Position numbers and translations under genes: made by a program | Shown here: positions 9,449 through 18,176 of the stretch, one piece after another | How the letters are laid out: each line of letters opens with the position of its first letter | Numbering within the stretch: position 1 is the stretch's first letter | From: Paenibacillus humicus NBRC 102415 | GTDB lineage: Bacteria > Bacillota > Bacilli > Paenibacillales > Paenibacillaceae | NCBI RefSeq assembly: GCF_004000905.1 | Contig: NZ_BIMD01000016.1 | Span: 1 to 64,000 of the forward strand | DNA length: 64,000 nucleotides | Direction of reading: 5' to 3' | Notes under the pieces: generated by a model | Seen by the model: the letters and a program-made list of their open reading frames with translations, nothing else | Told to the model about the DNA's origin: nothing | The model's database searches: none

Positions 9449-9462
9449 GATTATCGCTTTCA
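9449..9462 (-). promoter_or_regulatory. cre-like site upstream of the Gfo/Idh operon
   Basis: On the minus strand the site reads TGAAAGCGATAATC, matching the CcpA box TGWAANCGNTNWCA at 12 of 14 positions. It is 97 bases before the start at 9352. The 9353-9583 gap otherwise holds a run of ten C at 9560-9569 and no clear promoter. Confidence 0.45.
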
Positions 9463-9583
9463 TTTGACTCTCGTTGCACAATACAGGCCCAAGACTCCAT
9501 TCCGCTGCGTCTGCTCCCCTCTGAGATAAGGCTGTCGCTGTCCAACCGAGCAGGAGATTCCCCCCCCCCTCATCCATCCACAT

Positions 9584-9630
9584 AAAAAGCAGCGGCTTTC
9601 GGACATGAACTCATCCGATTGCCGCTGCTT
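9584..9630 (-). terminator. Terminator of the LplABC transporter operon
   Basis: AAGCAGCGGC...GCCGCTGCTT (9588-9604 with 9614-9630) forms a long stem. On the minus strand it is followed by TTTTTATG. It lies 59 bases past the last permease stop. Confidence 0.85.
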
Positions 9631-9688
9631 GTTGGCTTGGAAAAGGTCTCTCCTTCCTGAAAATCCATCGGACAGGCCATTGCCGGCG

Positions 9689-10654
9689 TCAGCCTTTCAC
9701 GCCGCCGACGGTCATGCCTTTGACAAAGTATTTCTGCAGGAAAGGATACACGATGATCATCGGCAGGCTGGCCACGATCGTCATCGTCGCGCGGATGGAG
9801 CTCGGCGTGACGAAGTTCGAGCTTGAGTTCGCGCTGTTGGCGAATGCCGACGCCGACGTCATCGAGGAGTTCGAATTGGAGTTGGCCAGCATCTTCATCA
9901 GCTCGTACTGGAGCGTGCTGAGATTCACTTTCTCGGAGTTGTAGAGGAACACATCGAACCACGAGTTCCACTGGTAGACGCCGGTGAAGAGCGCGACCGT
10001 CGCGAGCGCCGGAAGGGCGAGCGGAACGACGATCTGGATGAAGGTGCGGAACTCTCCGGCGCCGTCGATCCGGGCGGACTCGATGATGCCGTCGGGAAGC
10101 CCTTCGATGAAGGAGCGGATGACGATCATATTGAAGACGCCGATGATGCCGGGCACGATGTACACCCAGAAGGTGCCGATCAGGTCCAGATCCCTCATCA
10201 GCAGGTAGTTCGGAATGAGGCCCCCGTTCAGATACATCGTCAGGATGAACATGATCGTAACGAACTTGCGGAGAACGAATTCCGGACGGCTGATCGTATA
10301 GGCCACCATCGCCGAGCAGAAGACGGTGACGACCGTTCCGATCACCGTGCGCAGGATCGAGATCAGCGTCGCGTGGAAGATCGTCGCTTCCTTGAAGACG
10401 TACTTGTAGTTGTCGAAGCTCAGGTCCCGCGGCAGCAAGTAGATGCCGCCCTTGATGGAATCGTTCGCGTCGTTCAGCGACACGGCCAGCGTGTTGATGA
10501 ACGGATAGAGCGTGAAGACGACGAGCAGCGACAGCACCAGGACGTTGAGCGTATCGAATATGCGGTCTCCCGGAGATTGGAACCGCTTATGCATTTTCTT
10601 GGGCTGCTGCGGCTGGGGAGCCGGTTCAGCGGCAGGCCGGACCGTATTTGCCAT
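9689..10654 (-). CDS. ytcP: Sugar ABC transporter permease, LplC/YtcP type
   Basis: A 321-residue inner-membrane protein with six predicted membrane segments (the first near residues 35-55). The cytoplasmic EAA loop reads 'ESARIDGAGEFRTFIQIVVP', which contacts the shared ATPase. The start ATG 10654 follows AAGGAGTG. The order LplA-LplB-LplC(YtcP) matches the aldouronate importer of the Paenibacillus glucuronoxylan cluster, which takes up methylglucuronoxylotriose-type oligosaccharides. No ATPase gene is present here, as is usual for this group, where an MsmX-type ATPase is shared. A Ser/Asn-rich insert ('NSNSNSSMTSASAFANSANS', about residues 255-275) is unusual. It is the last gene before the terminator. 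Confidence 0.92.
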   Translation of the reverse strand: MANTVRPAAEPAPQPQQPKKMHKRFQSPGDRIFDTLNVLVLSLLVVFTLYPFINTLAVSLNDANDSIKGGIYLLPRDLSFDNYKYVFKEATIFHATLISILRTVIGTVVTVFCSAMVAYTISRPEFVLRKFVTIMFILTMYLNGGLIPNYLLMRDLDLIGTFWVYIVPGIIGVFNMIVIRSFIEGLPDGIIESARIDGAGEFRTFIQIVVPLALPALATVALFTGVYQWNSWFDVFLYNSEKVNLSTLQYELMKMLANSNSNSSMTSASAFANSANSSSNFVTPSSIRATMTIVASLPMIIVYPFLQKYFVKGMTVGGVKG

Positions 10655-10669
10655 GATCCATCACTCCTT

Positions 10670-11635
10670 CTAGAACAGTCTCTGCTCGCCGAACCGCTTG
10701 GCCATGGAGTTGGCGGTGAACAGCAGGATGAAGCTGACGACGGTTTTGAAGATGCCCGCAGCCGTCGCGAGCGAGAAGTTGCCCATCGAGATGCCGTATT
10801 TGAGCACGAAGATCTCGAGGTTTTCGGAATAGTCGGCATTCATGCCGTTGCCCATCAGGTATTGGGGCTCGAAGCCTGTCTCCAGGATGCTGCCGAGGTT
10901 CATGATCAGCAGGATGACGATGACCGGCTTCAGTCCGGGAAGAGTGATATGGAGAATGCGCTGGAGCCTGCTCGCTCCGTCGATCTCAGCCGCCTCGTAC
11001 TGCGACGGATCGATCATCGTCATGGCGGCGAGGTACACGATCGTATTCCAGCCCACGTCCTTCCATACCTCGGATGTGCCGAGAATGCCCCAGAAATAAT
11101 GGCCGACGCCGAGCCACATGATCGGCTGGTCGATGATATGAAGCCGCATCAGCACTTCGTTGACGATGCCGCCTTCATCGATGGACAGCGCCGTGGAGAT
11201 GATGTTGGCCGCCACGACCCAGGAAATGAAGTGGGGAAGATAGCTGATCGTCTGCACGGCCCGCTTGAAGAAAGCGACGCGGACTTCGTTCAGGAGAATG
11301 GCCAGTACGATCGCGGTGACGAACCCCAGCACGAGCTTGATGACGGCCTGGACAAGCGTGTTGCGGAGCACCCGGATGAAGGTATCGTCCGAGAAAAGGA
11401 AGCGGAACTGCTCCAGCCCGACCCATTCCTGCTGGAACATGGTCAGATTGGGGCGATAATGCTGGAAGGCGATGAGCCAGCCCCACAGCGGCACGTATTT
11501 GAAAATGAAGATCCAGATGACGAAAGGCACCGACATGAAAATGAGCGTTTTCTGCTTGAGAAGCGTCTTGAACCATCGATTCAGGGCGCTGGGCTCTGCG
11601 GCCCGCGGCGCCGGGACGGCGGTTTGATCCCGCAT
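10670..11635 (-). CDS. lplB: Sugar ABC transporter permease, LplB type
   Basis: A 321-residue membrane protein with six predicted membrane segments and the EAA motif 'EAAEIDGASRLQRILHITLP'. ATG 11635 follows AGGAGAGGAG. It pairs with the LplC-type permease 15 bases downstream and the lipoprotein upstream. In the family the two permeases form the channel for xylo-oligosaccharides or aldouronates. Its location directly behind YesN, YesM and LplA supports control by that two-component system. Confidence 0.92.
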   Translation of the reverse strand: MRDQTAVPAPRAAEPSALNRWFKTLLKQKTLIFMSVPFVIWIFIFKYVPLWGWLIAFQHYRPNLTMFQQEWVGLEQFRFLFSDDTFIRVLRNTLVQAVIKLVLGFVTAIVLAILLNEVRVAFFKRAVQTISYLPHFISWVVAANIISTALSIDEGGIVNEVLMRLHIIDQPIMWLGVGHYFWGILGTSEVWKDVGWNTIVYLAAMTMIDPSQYEAAEIDGASRLQRILHITLPGLKPVIVILLIMNLGSILETGFEPQYLMGNGMNADYSENLEIFVLKYGISMGNFSLATAAGIFKTVVSFILLFTANSMAKRFGEQRLF

Positions 11636-11728
11636 CGTATCTCTCCTCTCCTATCCAACAAGGCACCCAACGTGCAGGGACCGGACCCTGTTGACTGACC
11701 GGTCCGGTCCCTCTTGAAGCAGCCTGGC

Positions 11729-13444
11729 TTACTTGCCTTGCGTTTTGGCGATTTTGGCGGCGACTTCTTTGGTGAGGGTGTCTTCGTACGCTTTCACGTC
11801 GAGCTTGTTGAAGTCCTTGAGATACTGGTCCCAGATGCCGTCGAACTGATCGGGCTTGGCCAGCACGAGCTTGGAGAAGTATTTCAGCTTGACGTCCTTG
11901 GACTTCTGCGTGAAGATCTGCGCCGGCGAGCCCTGCTCGAGCGAGATGCTCCAGGCCGGGTACCACGGGCGGTCTTCGGGCTTGGCGAACAGCTCCGAGA
12001 ACGTCTTGACCCCGTATTTGTCGAGGATCAGCTTGTCGCCGTCCGTGAAGGAGGCTTGGGCGACCTCCGGCTGGCGTCCCGCGTTGAACGAGTTGCCGTC
12101 CGCAAGCGTCGAGCCCTGGCCGTACATCGGCCAGCTGTAGTTGAAGTAGGAGAAGCCGATGCTTTCCTGCTTGGCGTTGTCCTTCAGCATTTCGATCTGC
12201 TCCGGCGTGCGGTAGAAGCGGCCCTTGTCGTCCACCTCGTACGTTTCGCCCTTGATGCCCCATTGGATCAGCACCTGGTTCTCTTCCTTGAGCATCGTGT
12301 CGAAGAACTTGATGATGCGCTCCGGATCCTTGGCCGCCGTCGTGATGCCGACGCCGCGGTTGTTGATGAAGGAAGGAGGGTCGAGATACTGGTCGGTCGT
12401 ATTGTTGTCGAATACGATCGGCAGCGGCATGTAGTCGAGATCGTCGTTGCCGGTTTTTTTGATGTTCTGGAGAGCCTGGTTCGCCTGCCAGCCGTAGTCG
12501 AAGAATCCAAGCACTTTGCCGGAGGAGATTTTGGCCAGATACTGGTCATAGTTGCTGACGAACGAGGCTTGGTCGTACAGTCCCTCGGAGTTGACCTCGT
12601 TCAGCTTTTTCAGCCAGGTTTTCGTGTAGTCGCTGTTGGCGTATACCTTGGCGTCATGGGTGCTCATATCGACGATGACGTCGCCGTCGTTCGGATAGCC
12701 GGCCAGATGCATCGGCGGGTTGAAGATGCCCATCGTCCGCCAGTCGTAGATCAGCGAGCTGAAGCCGGTCAGCTTGTCGGTCTTATGCGCGTCGTTGTAC
12801 TTCTTGATCAGGTCGAAGTACTCGTCGATCGTCTTGATTTTCGGATAGCCGGCTTCCTTCAGCACGCGGCGCTGAATGAAGAAGGCGCCTTGATCGATCG
12901 TCGGGCTCGGGATGTACTCCCCGACCACCGGGCTGAACGGCAGGAAGTAGATGTTGCCGTCGTCCGCTTTCATGAGGTTGTAATAAGGGCCGTATACGCG
13001 CTTGATGTTCGGTCCGAACTTCTCGATCAGATCGTTCAGTGGAATGAACGCCTTGGCGTCGAGCACCTTGTCGATCGCGGTGTCCGGAGCCAGCACATCC
13101 GGATAGTTGCCGCTCGCGATCATCGTGCCGATCTTCGTATTGACGTCGCCGACCGGATATTGAAGATTGAAGTTGACCCCGGTCTGCTCCTCCAGCTTTT
13201 TGCCGATCTCCGTTTTGTTGGAGTCGATGTTCGGCACCTGGGAGTTGGCATTGAAATACGTGAACGTAACCGGTTTCAACTCTTCCTTCGGCTCGCCGCC
13301 CGCATCCGTATTGGCTGGAGCCGATGCTTCCGGCGATGACGCGGGAGCCGGGTTTCCGGCATTGTTGCTGCTGTTGCCGCTGCAGCCCGCCACCGCCGCC
13401 ATGGCGACGGCAAGGGCGAGAAGGCCCATTTTTTGTTTGACCAT
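11729..13444 (-). CDS. lplA: Extracellular sugar-binding lipoprotein, LplA/YtcQ type
   Basis: A 571-residue lipoprotein. ATG 13444 is preceded by GGAAGGGG at 11 bases; in-frame ATG 13453 is too close to that site. The signal peptide ends in the lipobox 'AVAGC', followed by a Ser/Asn/Ala linker. The rest is a family 1 solute-binding protein of the long (about 550-residue) Paenibacillus LplA kind. It should capture oligosaccharides and hand them to the two permeases downstream. It lies behind its own 135-base gap, which contains a cre-like box, so it probably has a promoter separate from yesNM. Confidence 0.92.
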   Translation of the reverse strand: MVKQKMGLLALAVAMAAVAGCSGNSSNNAGNPAPASSPEASAPANTDAGGEPKEELKPVTFTYFNANSQVPNIDSNKTEIGKKLEEQTGVNFNLQYPVGDVNTKIGTMIASGNYPDVLAPDTAIDKVLDAKAFIPLNDLIEKFGPNIKRVYGPYYNLMKADDGNIYFLPFSPVVGEYIPSPTIDQGAFFIQRRVLKEAGYPKIKTIDEYFDLIKKYNDAHKTDKLTGFSSLIYDWRTMGIFNPPMHLAGYPNDGDVIVDMSTHDAKVYANSDYTKTWLKKLNEVNSEGLYDQASFVSNYDQYLAKISSGKVLGFFDYGWQANQALQNIKKTGNDDLDYMPLPIVFDNNTTDQYLDPPSFINNRGVGITTAAKDPERIIKFFDTMLKEENQVLIQWGIKGETYEVDDKGRFYRTPEQIEMLKDNAKQESIGFSYFNYSWPMYGQGSTLADGNSFNAGRQPEVAQASFTDGDKLILDKYGVKTFSELFAKPEDRPWYPAWSISLEQGSPAQIFTQKSKDVKLKYFSKLVLAKPDQFDGIWDQYLKDFNKLDVKAYEDTLTKEVAAKIAKTQGK

Positions 13445-13498
13445 GCTGGTCATGTCCCCTTCCACCAATGAAAGTCTCGAAATTGTGCAACCCTTTTC

Positions 13499-13512
13499 TG
13501 TAAGCACTTTCA
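13499..13512 (-). promoter_or_regulatory. cre-like site upstream of lplA
   Basis: The minus strand reads TGAAAGTGCTTACA, which differs from the CcpA box TGWAANCGNTNWCA only at the central C. It lies 55 bases before the lplA start, a location consistent with repression of transport in the presence of preferred sugars. Confidence 0.55.
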
Positions 13513-13579
13513 TTGTAAGGCAGGGCTGAGAGCCGCAACACCCGACAAACTTTAGCTGTTACCCCAAAAACCTTAGGAA

Positions 13580-15346
13580 TTAAGCGGAACGCTCCTCCGG
13601 CTCGCGCGGGAAAGCGATGCGGATGGCCGTCCCGCGCTGCCATTCGCTGTCCAGCTTGAACGTAAAACGGTCGCGATAATAGAGCTGGAGCCGGCGGTAG
13701 ACATTCTGGATGCCCACATGCTCTCCGAACGACTCCTCCCGCTCCAGCATCCGCTCGATCGCTCCTACCTCTTCCTCCGGCATGCCAGCTCCATCGTCCT
13801 TGATCTCGGCGATCAGCTGCCGGCCTTCAGCCCGGATGGCGAGCCGGATCAGACCGCCGTTCTTGCTCGGCTCGATGCCGTGGATGCTGGCATTTTCCAC
13901 GAACGGCAGGATGGACATTTTCGGAATGAGCCATTCCATCGCCTCGTCCTCGACGTCGATCTCGTACATCAGCTTGTCCCCGAACCGGTACTTTTGAATT
14001 TCCAGGAAGCAATGGACAAGCTCGAGCTCTTCCCGCACGGTCATCCAATCCTTGTCCCAGGACAGCGAGCGCCGGAAGATTTTGGCCATATTGTGGATGA
14101 TTTTGGCCGTTTCCTCTTCCTTCTTGATGATGCTGCGCATGCGGATCGTCTCCAGGGCGTTGAACAGGAAATGCGGATTGATCTGGCTCTGCAGAGCGTG
14201 GAGCTGCGCTTGATTGCGCTTGATTTCCAGATCCTTGCGCTGAATGTCGGCCACATACACGTCGTCGATGAGATTTTTGATCTGCATGGTCATCCGGTTG
14301 AACTCGTTCGTCAGCTGGCCGATCTCGTCGCGATGGTCGGGATGCTTGATCGTATCGAAGTGATGGTTCCTCACCCTCTTCATATGCTTGAGAATGCGGA
14401 CGATCCGCACGCTCAGCGAACGGGTGAACCAGATGATGATCAGCGTCGGGATGAGCAGATTCGGCAGGGCGAGATAAACGACAAAATTGCGGGACTTGTA
14501 GACATCCTGCAGAACGCGGTGCTCCGGAAAGACGCCTTCGATCCGCCAGCCCTTCAAATAGTCGACGTTCTCGATGCTTTTGGTGACCGCGATGCCGTCG
14601 CTCGGAGACGCATGGCTCGCATAAGCGAGCGAGCGATGCTGCCAGTCCAGAGCGGAGCCCGAAGCGTAATCGATCAGCTCCAGATCGTTGACCAGATACA
14701 GGTCGCCCTGCAGGGTCGAGTTGCGGAACAGGCTCGCGACCGCATCGTAGCTGATGTCGATTTTGACGACGGAATGGCGGGCGTACTGGGACTGGAAGTA
14801 GTCCAGCTTGCGGACGAAGCTGTATACCGTCTCCAGGCCGCGCGAAGTCTCCACATCGTTGCGGACGACGACCGGCGCCCTCCTGCCGGGCATCTCCAGG
14901 GCGCGGTACCAAGGCGTCGCCTCGACCTCCTCCGAGATCGGAAGCACCCCTCCGCCTCCGATGATGGTCGGGTTGTCGGTGTAGATCGTAATATTGCTGA
15001 CGGATTTGTAGATCGGCGAATACCGGTACAAGGTCGGGCTGATGTCCGAATAGTAGGAATCGACGTATTCGGATGCGCCGGCATACGGCTTTTCGATCGT
15101 CTCGTTCAGCTTGGCGTCGGTGTAGAGAATAGAAGAAATTCCGGCCGCGACATCCATCTGCTCGAGGAAGTCGCGCCGGATCTGCTCCATGGCCATGGAG
15201 ATGTCGTTCAGCTTTTGCTGTTTGACGTGATGCGTCGTCACCTGATAGAACACAAAGTCGGTCAGCACGATCGGGATCAGCACGCAGACCAGATACACGA
15301 TCAGCATTTTGTCCCGGAGCCGCACATGATTCAAGCTGAATCGCAT
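13580..15346 (-). CDS. yesM: YesM-type membrane sensor histidine kinase
   Basis: A 588-residue kinase from ATG 15346 with GGAGAGGG eight bases upstream. ATG 15367, overlapping the yesN stop as ATGA, is an alternative. TM1 is about residues 14-36, an extracellular dCache-like sensor follows, and TM2 is about 287-308. Then come a HAMP linker, the His_kinase box 'QINPHFLFN' with His392, and a HATPase domain ('FVENASIHGI', 'DDGAGM'). It should sense an extracellular oligosaccharide, perhaps via LplA, and phosphorylate the YesN-like regulator encoded 18 bases upstream. The same yesNM-lplAB-ytcP arrangement is known from the Paenibacillus aldouronate cluster. Confidence 0.93.
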   Translation of the reverse strand: MRFSLNHVRLRDKMLIVYLVCVLIPIVLTDFVFYQVTTHHVKQQKLNDISMAMEQIRRDFLEQMDVAAGISSILYTDAKLNETIEKPYAGASEYVDSYYSDISPTLYRYSPIYKSVSNITIYTDNPTIIGGGGVLPISEEVEATPWYRALEMPGRRAPVVVRNDVETSRGLETVYSFVRKLDYFQSQYARHSVVKIDISYDAVASLFRNSTLQGDLYLVNDLELIDYASGSALDWQHRSLAYASHASPSDGIAVTKSIENVDYLKGWRIEGVFPEHRVLQDVYKSRNFVVYLALPNLLIPTLIIIWFTRSLSVRIVRILKHMKRVRNHHFDTIKHPDHRDEIGQLTNEFNRMTMQIKNLIDDVYVADIQRKDLEIKRNQAQLHALQSQINPHFLFNALETIRMRSIIKKEEETAKIIHNMAKIFRRSLSWDKDWMTVREELELVHCFLEIQKYRFGDKLMYEIDVEDEAMEWLIPKMSILPFVENASIHGIEPSKNGGLIRLAIRAEGRQLIAEIKDDGAGMPEEEVGAIERMLEREESFGEHVGIQNVYRRLQLYYRDRFTFKLDSEWQRGTAIRIAFPREPEERSA

Positions 15347-15363
15347 AACACTTGCCCTCTCCG

Positions 15364-16941
15364 TCATGTTTTGGCCAACAGCTCGTTGCGGTAGGAGGTC
15401 GGCGATTTGCCCTCTACCTTCTCGAATTTGCAGATGAAATAGTCCGGGTTGTCGAAGCCGACGCTGCGGGCGACTTCGTACACTCTCATTTCCGTCTGGC
15501 GAAGCAGCTTTTTGGCGTTGTGGACCCGAAGCTGCAGCAGATAGTCGTTGAAGTAGACGCCGTAATTCTTCTTGAACAGCTGCCCGAGATAGACGGGATT
15601 CATATAAAACCGGGCGGCAATGCTCTTGAGGCTGATGTCCTCGTTGTAGCGGCTGTCGATATATTGCTTGATCTTGACGATATCGCCCTTGGCGTTGCTC
15701 TTCCGCAGCCGGCTTGCCATCTCCGAGCTTTCTTCGGCGAACGCTCGGAACAGCTCTCTCAGCCCGCATGGAGAAACCGGATAATCCCTCCAGGACAGAA
15801 TCGGATCCAGGGAGAGCAGCTCCTTCTCGTCCCCCTGCAAGGAGCGGATCGTGCCGATCGCGCCGAAAACGAAGCGATTGACGGCATTGTGGACCGCGTC
15901 CGGCGTATACCGCTTGCTGCGGAACTGGTCGAAAATCCACTCGATGCCCGCATTCCGCTTGTCGGGATCGGCGTCCTCGATCTGCTCCTGCAGACGGGCA
16001 TATTCGGCCGGCTCGAATTCAAGCCGGCGCAGCTCCTCTCCCTTCAGTCTCCCATAGCCGAAGGTTCTTTTCTCCGGATAGGCGAACTTGAACTGCATCG
16101 CATCGAGGGCGGTGCGGTAACCATGCTTGAGCTGCTTGAGCCCTTCAACCTGCTCGCCCAGATAACCGGTGAACAGCAGCCCCGTACGGCGCCGCAGCCG
16201 CTCGGCGAGACGGTCGGCGGCTTCCTCGGCGGACAGCCCGGATGAAGAAGGGAGAACGACCGGCAGTCCGTAGACGCCCGGCTTATGCTCCAGCAGAACG
16301 CATGGACGAGGAGTCAGTCCGAGCTGCTCGGCGCAGCCGGCGATTTCCAGCCGCAGCTCGCCCGCCCGCTGCTCGGGCTGCTCCGCTCCCATGAACGACA
16401 GGATGCCGTTGGCTTCCAGGATGAGGTAGCAGCAGGAGCCTTCCGGATCGAGGCCGAGCAGCTCTCCATGCCTCTGCAGCTCTTCGCCGGAGCTCTGACC
16501 CCGCAGCAGGCTTTCGAGCGCCTTCCGCGATTGCCGGGAGGACCGCTCCCCGGCCTGCTCGTCCTTCTCGATCTGGGAGGCCAGCCCTTGCAGCGCCTCC
16601 ATCATTTCGCCATCGTCCACCGGCTTCAGGATGAAGTCCCGGACGCCGAACTTGATCGCCTGCTGCGCATAGCTGAAGTCTCCATACCCGCTGACAATGA
16701 TGAACTTGACGGAATGATTGCCTGTTCCCCGGACCGAACGGATCAATTCCAGACCGCTCAGGACAGGCATCCGAATGTCGGTGATGACCAGATCGGGGGC
16801 ATGCTCCCCGATCATCCGGAGCGCTTCCTCTCCGTCCTCGGCTTCCGCGCATACCTCGTAGCCGCAGGCTTCCCAATCGATCATGCTCCGCAATCCCTGC
16901 CGGGCATAGCCTTCGTCGTCGACCAGCATGACCTTGTGCAT
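15364..16941 (-). CDS. yesN: YesN-type response regulator with AraC DNA-binding domain
   Basis: A 525-residue protein. ATG 16941 follows AGGAGGG. The receiver domain (1-120) has the acidic pair 'VDDE', phospho-acceptor Asp55 ('VITDIRMP') and Lys in 'LKPVDD'. The middle 300 residues are the variable YesN linker. The C-terminal 100 residues form an AraC double helix-turn-helix ('ISLKSIAARFYMNPVYLGQL', 'VYEVARSVGFDNPDYFICKF'). It is the partner of the YesM kinase and is expected to activate the lplA promoter and perhaps the whole cluster. It lies 21 bases behind the GH8 gene, so enzyme and regulator genes share a transcript. Confidence 0.93.
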   Translation of the reverse strand: MHKVMLVDDEGYARQGLRSMIDWEACGYEVCAEAEDGEEALRMIGEHAPDLVITDIRMPVLSGLELIRSVRGTGNHSVKFIIVSGYGDFSYAQQAIKFGVRDFILKPVDDGEMMEALQGLASQIEKDEQAGERSSRQSRKALESLLRGQSSGEELQRHGELLGLDPEGSCCYLILEANGILSFMGAEQPEQRAGELRLEIAGCAEQLGLTPRPCVLLEHKPGVYGLPVVLPSSSGLSAEEAADRLAERLRRRTGLLFTGYLGEQVEGLKQLKHGYRTALDAMQFKFAYPEKRTFGYGRLKGEELRRLEFEPAEYARLQEQIEDADPDKRNAGIEWIFDQFRSKRYTPDAVHNAVNRFVFGAIGTIRSLQGDEKELLSLDPILSWRDYPVSPCGLRELFRAFAEESSEMASRLRKSNAKGDIVKIKQYIDSRYNEDISLKSIAARFYMNPVYLGQLFKKNYGVYFNDYLLQLRVHNAKKLLRQTEMRVYEVARSVGFDNPDYFICKFEKVEGKSPTSYRNELLAKT

Positions 16942-16962
16942 CGTATCCCTCCTACGGGTTGA

Positions 16963-18126
16963 TCAGCTCAGGGCAGCATCTTCCTCGGGCATCCAGATGC
17001 GGTAGCTTCCGCTCAGCGCCAGCATCGCGAACATATACAGGCAATTGTCATAGTAACGGCGCTCTCCGGTACGCACGGGCGTATCCCAGAACCGGCGCAC
17101 CGTATTCAGCGCAAGCTCCCCGCCGGTTGCCAGCGCGGCCATGGCGTTGGTCGCTGCCAGTCCGACCGGATGGAGCGATTTTTCGTCCAGCGGAGTGCCG
17201 TCGATCTCATAGCGGCGATAATCCTCGGGGGATTTGTCCGCGAAGAACGATTGAATGCGATCGGCGACCGCCGTCTGCTCCGGATCGGCGCGGAACCATT
17301 CGTAGTCCAGGCCGATGTTCGCCGCGACCCGGTACGAATCGCTGAAAAACTTGCCGTAGCCGCGGTCGTCGTTCGGCGTTCCGTCATAATGGGCGTACTC
17401 CGGCGCCAGTCCGGTGTCCGGATGGCTGGAGAGATGGATGTACGCCCTGCTGGCCTCGGCCGCTTCCTTCCAGAAGGAGCGGTCCTCCGGATCGGACCAG
17501 AGCGCGAACAATTCATAGAAATGGGGCAGATGGTAGGAAGGATCCGAATACTCGCAGTTCGGAATGAACTTGATCAGCTTGTTGTCCCGGTTCCACATCG
17601 GATCGCCGGGCCTTCCATCCTCTCCCTTGTGCAGGCAGGCCCGGAGGATGTCCCTCGCCTTGGCGCTGTAATCCAGCGGATGCTCGCCTTCCCCCCAGCG
17701 GTTGGCGGCGAAGAAGAGCGCCAGCGCGAAGTATTCCTCTCCGTCCGGCGCCGGGCCGTCCGAGCGCCGCGAGCCGTCCGTATTGCAGGACCAGGCGAAA
17801 TACCCCTCGCCCCAGCCTTCCTTCATATGCATATATTCATAGGACCAGCGCCAGATCCGGTCGAACACGTCCTTGCGGTCCAATTGCACGGCCATCATCA
17901 TGCCGTAGGACATTCCTTCCGTCCGGACATCCAGGTTGCCCGTATCGAGCAGATAGCCCTTGTCGCTGCCGGCTTCATAATAGATCCGCGTCTCTTCGCC
18001 GCCTTCGAACAGCTTGCTCCACGTCTCCTCCACCCGTGCAGCGATTTCTTCGGACGGATAGCCCGCTTCCATGAACACATTTCGATACGTCCCGGTATGG
18101 AACGCTCCGCTGCCTGCTTGACCCAT
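16963..18126 (-). CDS. rex: Reducing-end xylose-releasing exo-oligoxylanase, GH8
   Basis: A 387-residue cytoplasmic enzyme with no signal peptide. It closely follows the Bacillus halodurans Rex sequence as I remember it, including the catalytic acid Glu70 in 'LDVRTEGMSYG' and the base Asp263 in 'FFSDSYRVAAN', at the same residue numbers. Rex removes xylose from the reducing end of xylo-oligosaccharides. It complements the GH52 beta-xylosidase, which works from the non-reducing end, and the GH67 alpha-glucuronidase, both encoded upstream in the same operon. The classic Paenibacillus cluster has a GH10 and a GH43 enzyme; here GH8 and GH52 occupy those roles. Confidence 0.93.
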   Translation of the reverse strand: MGQAGSGAFHTGTYRNVFMEAGYPSEEIAARVEETWSKLFEGGEETRIYYEAGSDKGYLLDTGNLDVRTEGMSYGMMMAVQLDRKDVFDRIWRWSYEYMHMKEGWGEGYFAWSCNTDGSRRSDGPAPDGEEYFALALFFAANRWGEGEHPLDYSAKARDILRACLHKGEDGRPGDPMWNRDNKLIKFIPNCEYSDPSYHLPHFYELFALWSDPEDRSFWKEAAEASRAYIHLSSHPDTGLAPEYAHYDGTPNDDRGYGKFFSDSYRVAANIGLDYEWFRADPEQTAVADRIQSFFADKSPEDYRRYEIDGTPLDEKSLHPVGLAATNAMAALATGGELALNTVRRFWDTPVRTGERRYYDNCLYMFAMLALSGSYRIWMPEEDAALS

Positions 18127-18176
18127 GCTTTCCCGCCTCCTCGTTGAATTTTATTGCCCGTGCTTGCCTTCCGTCT

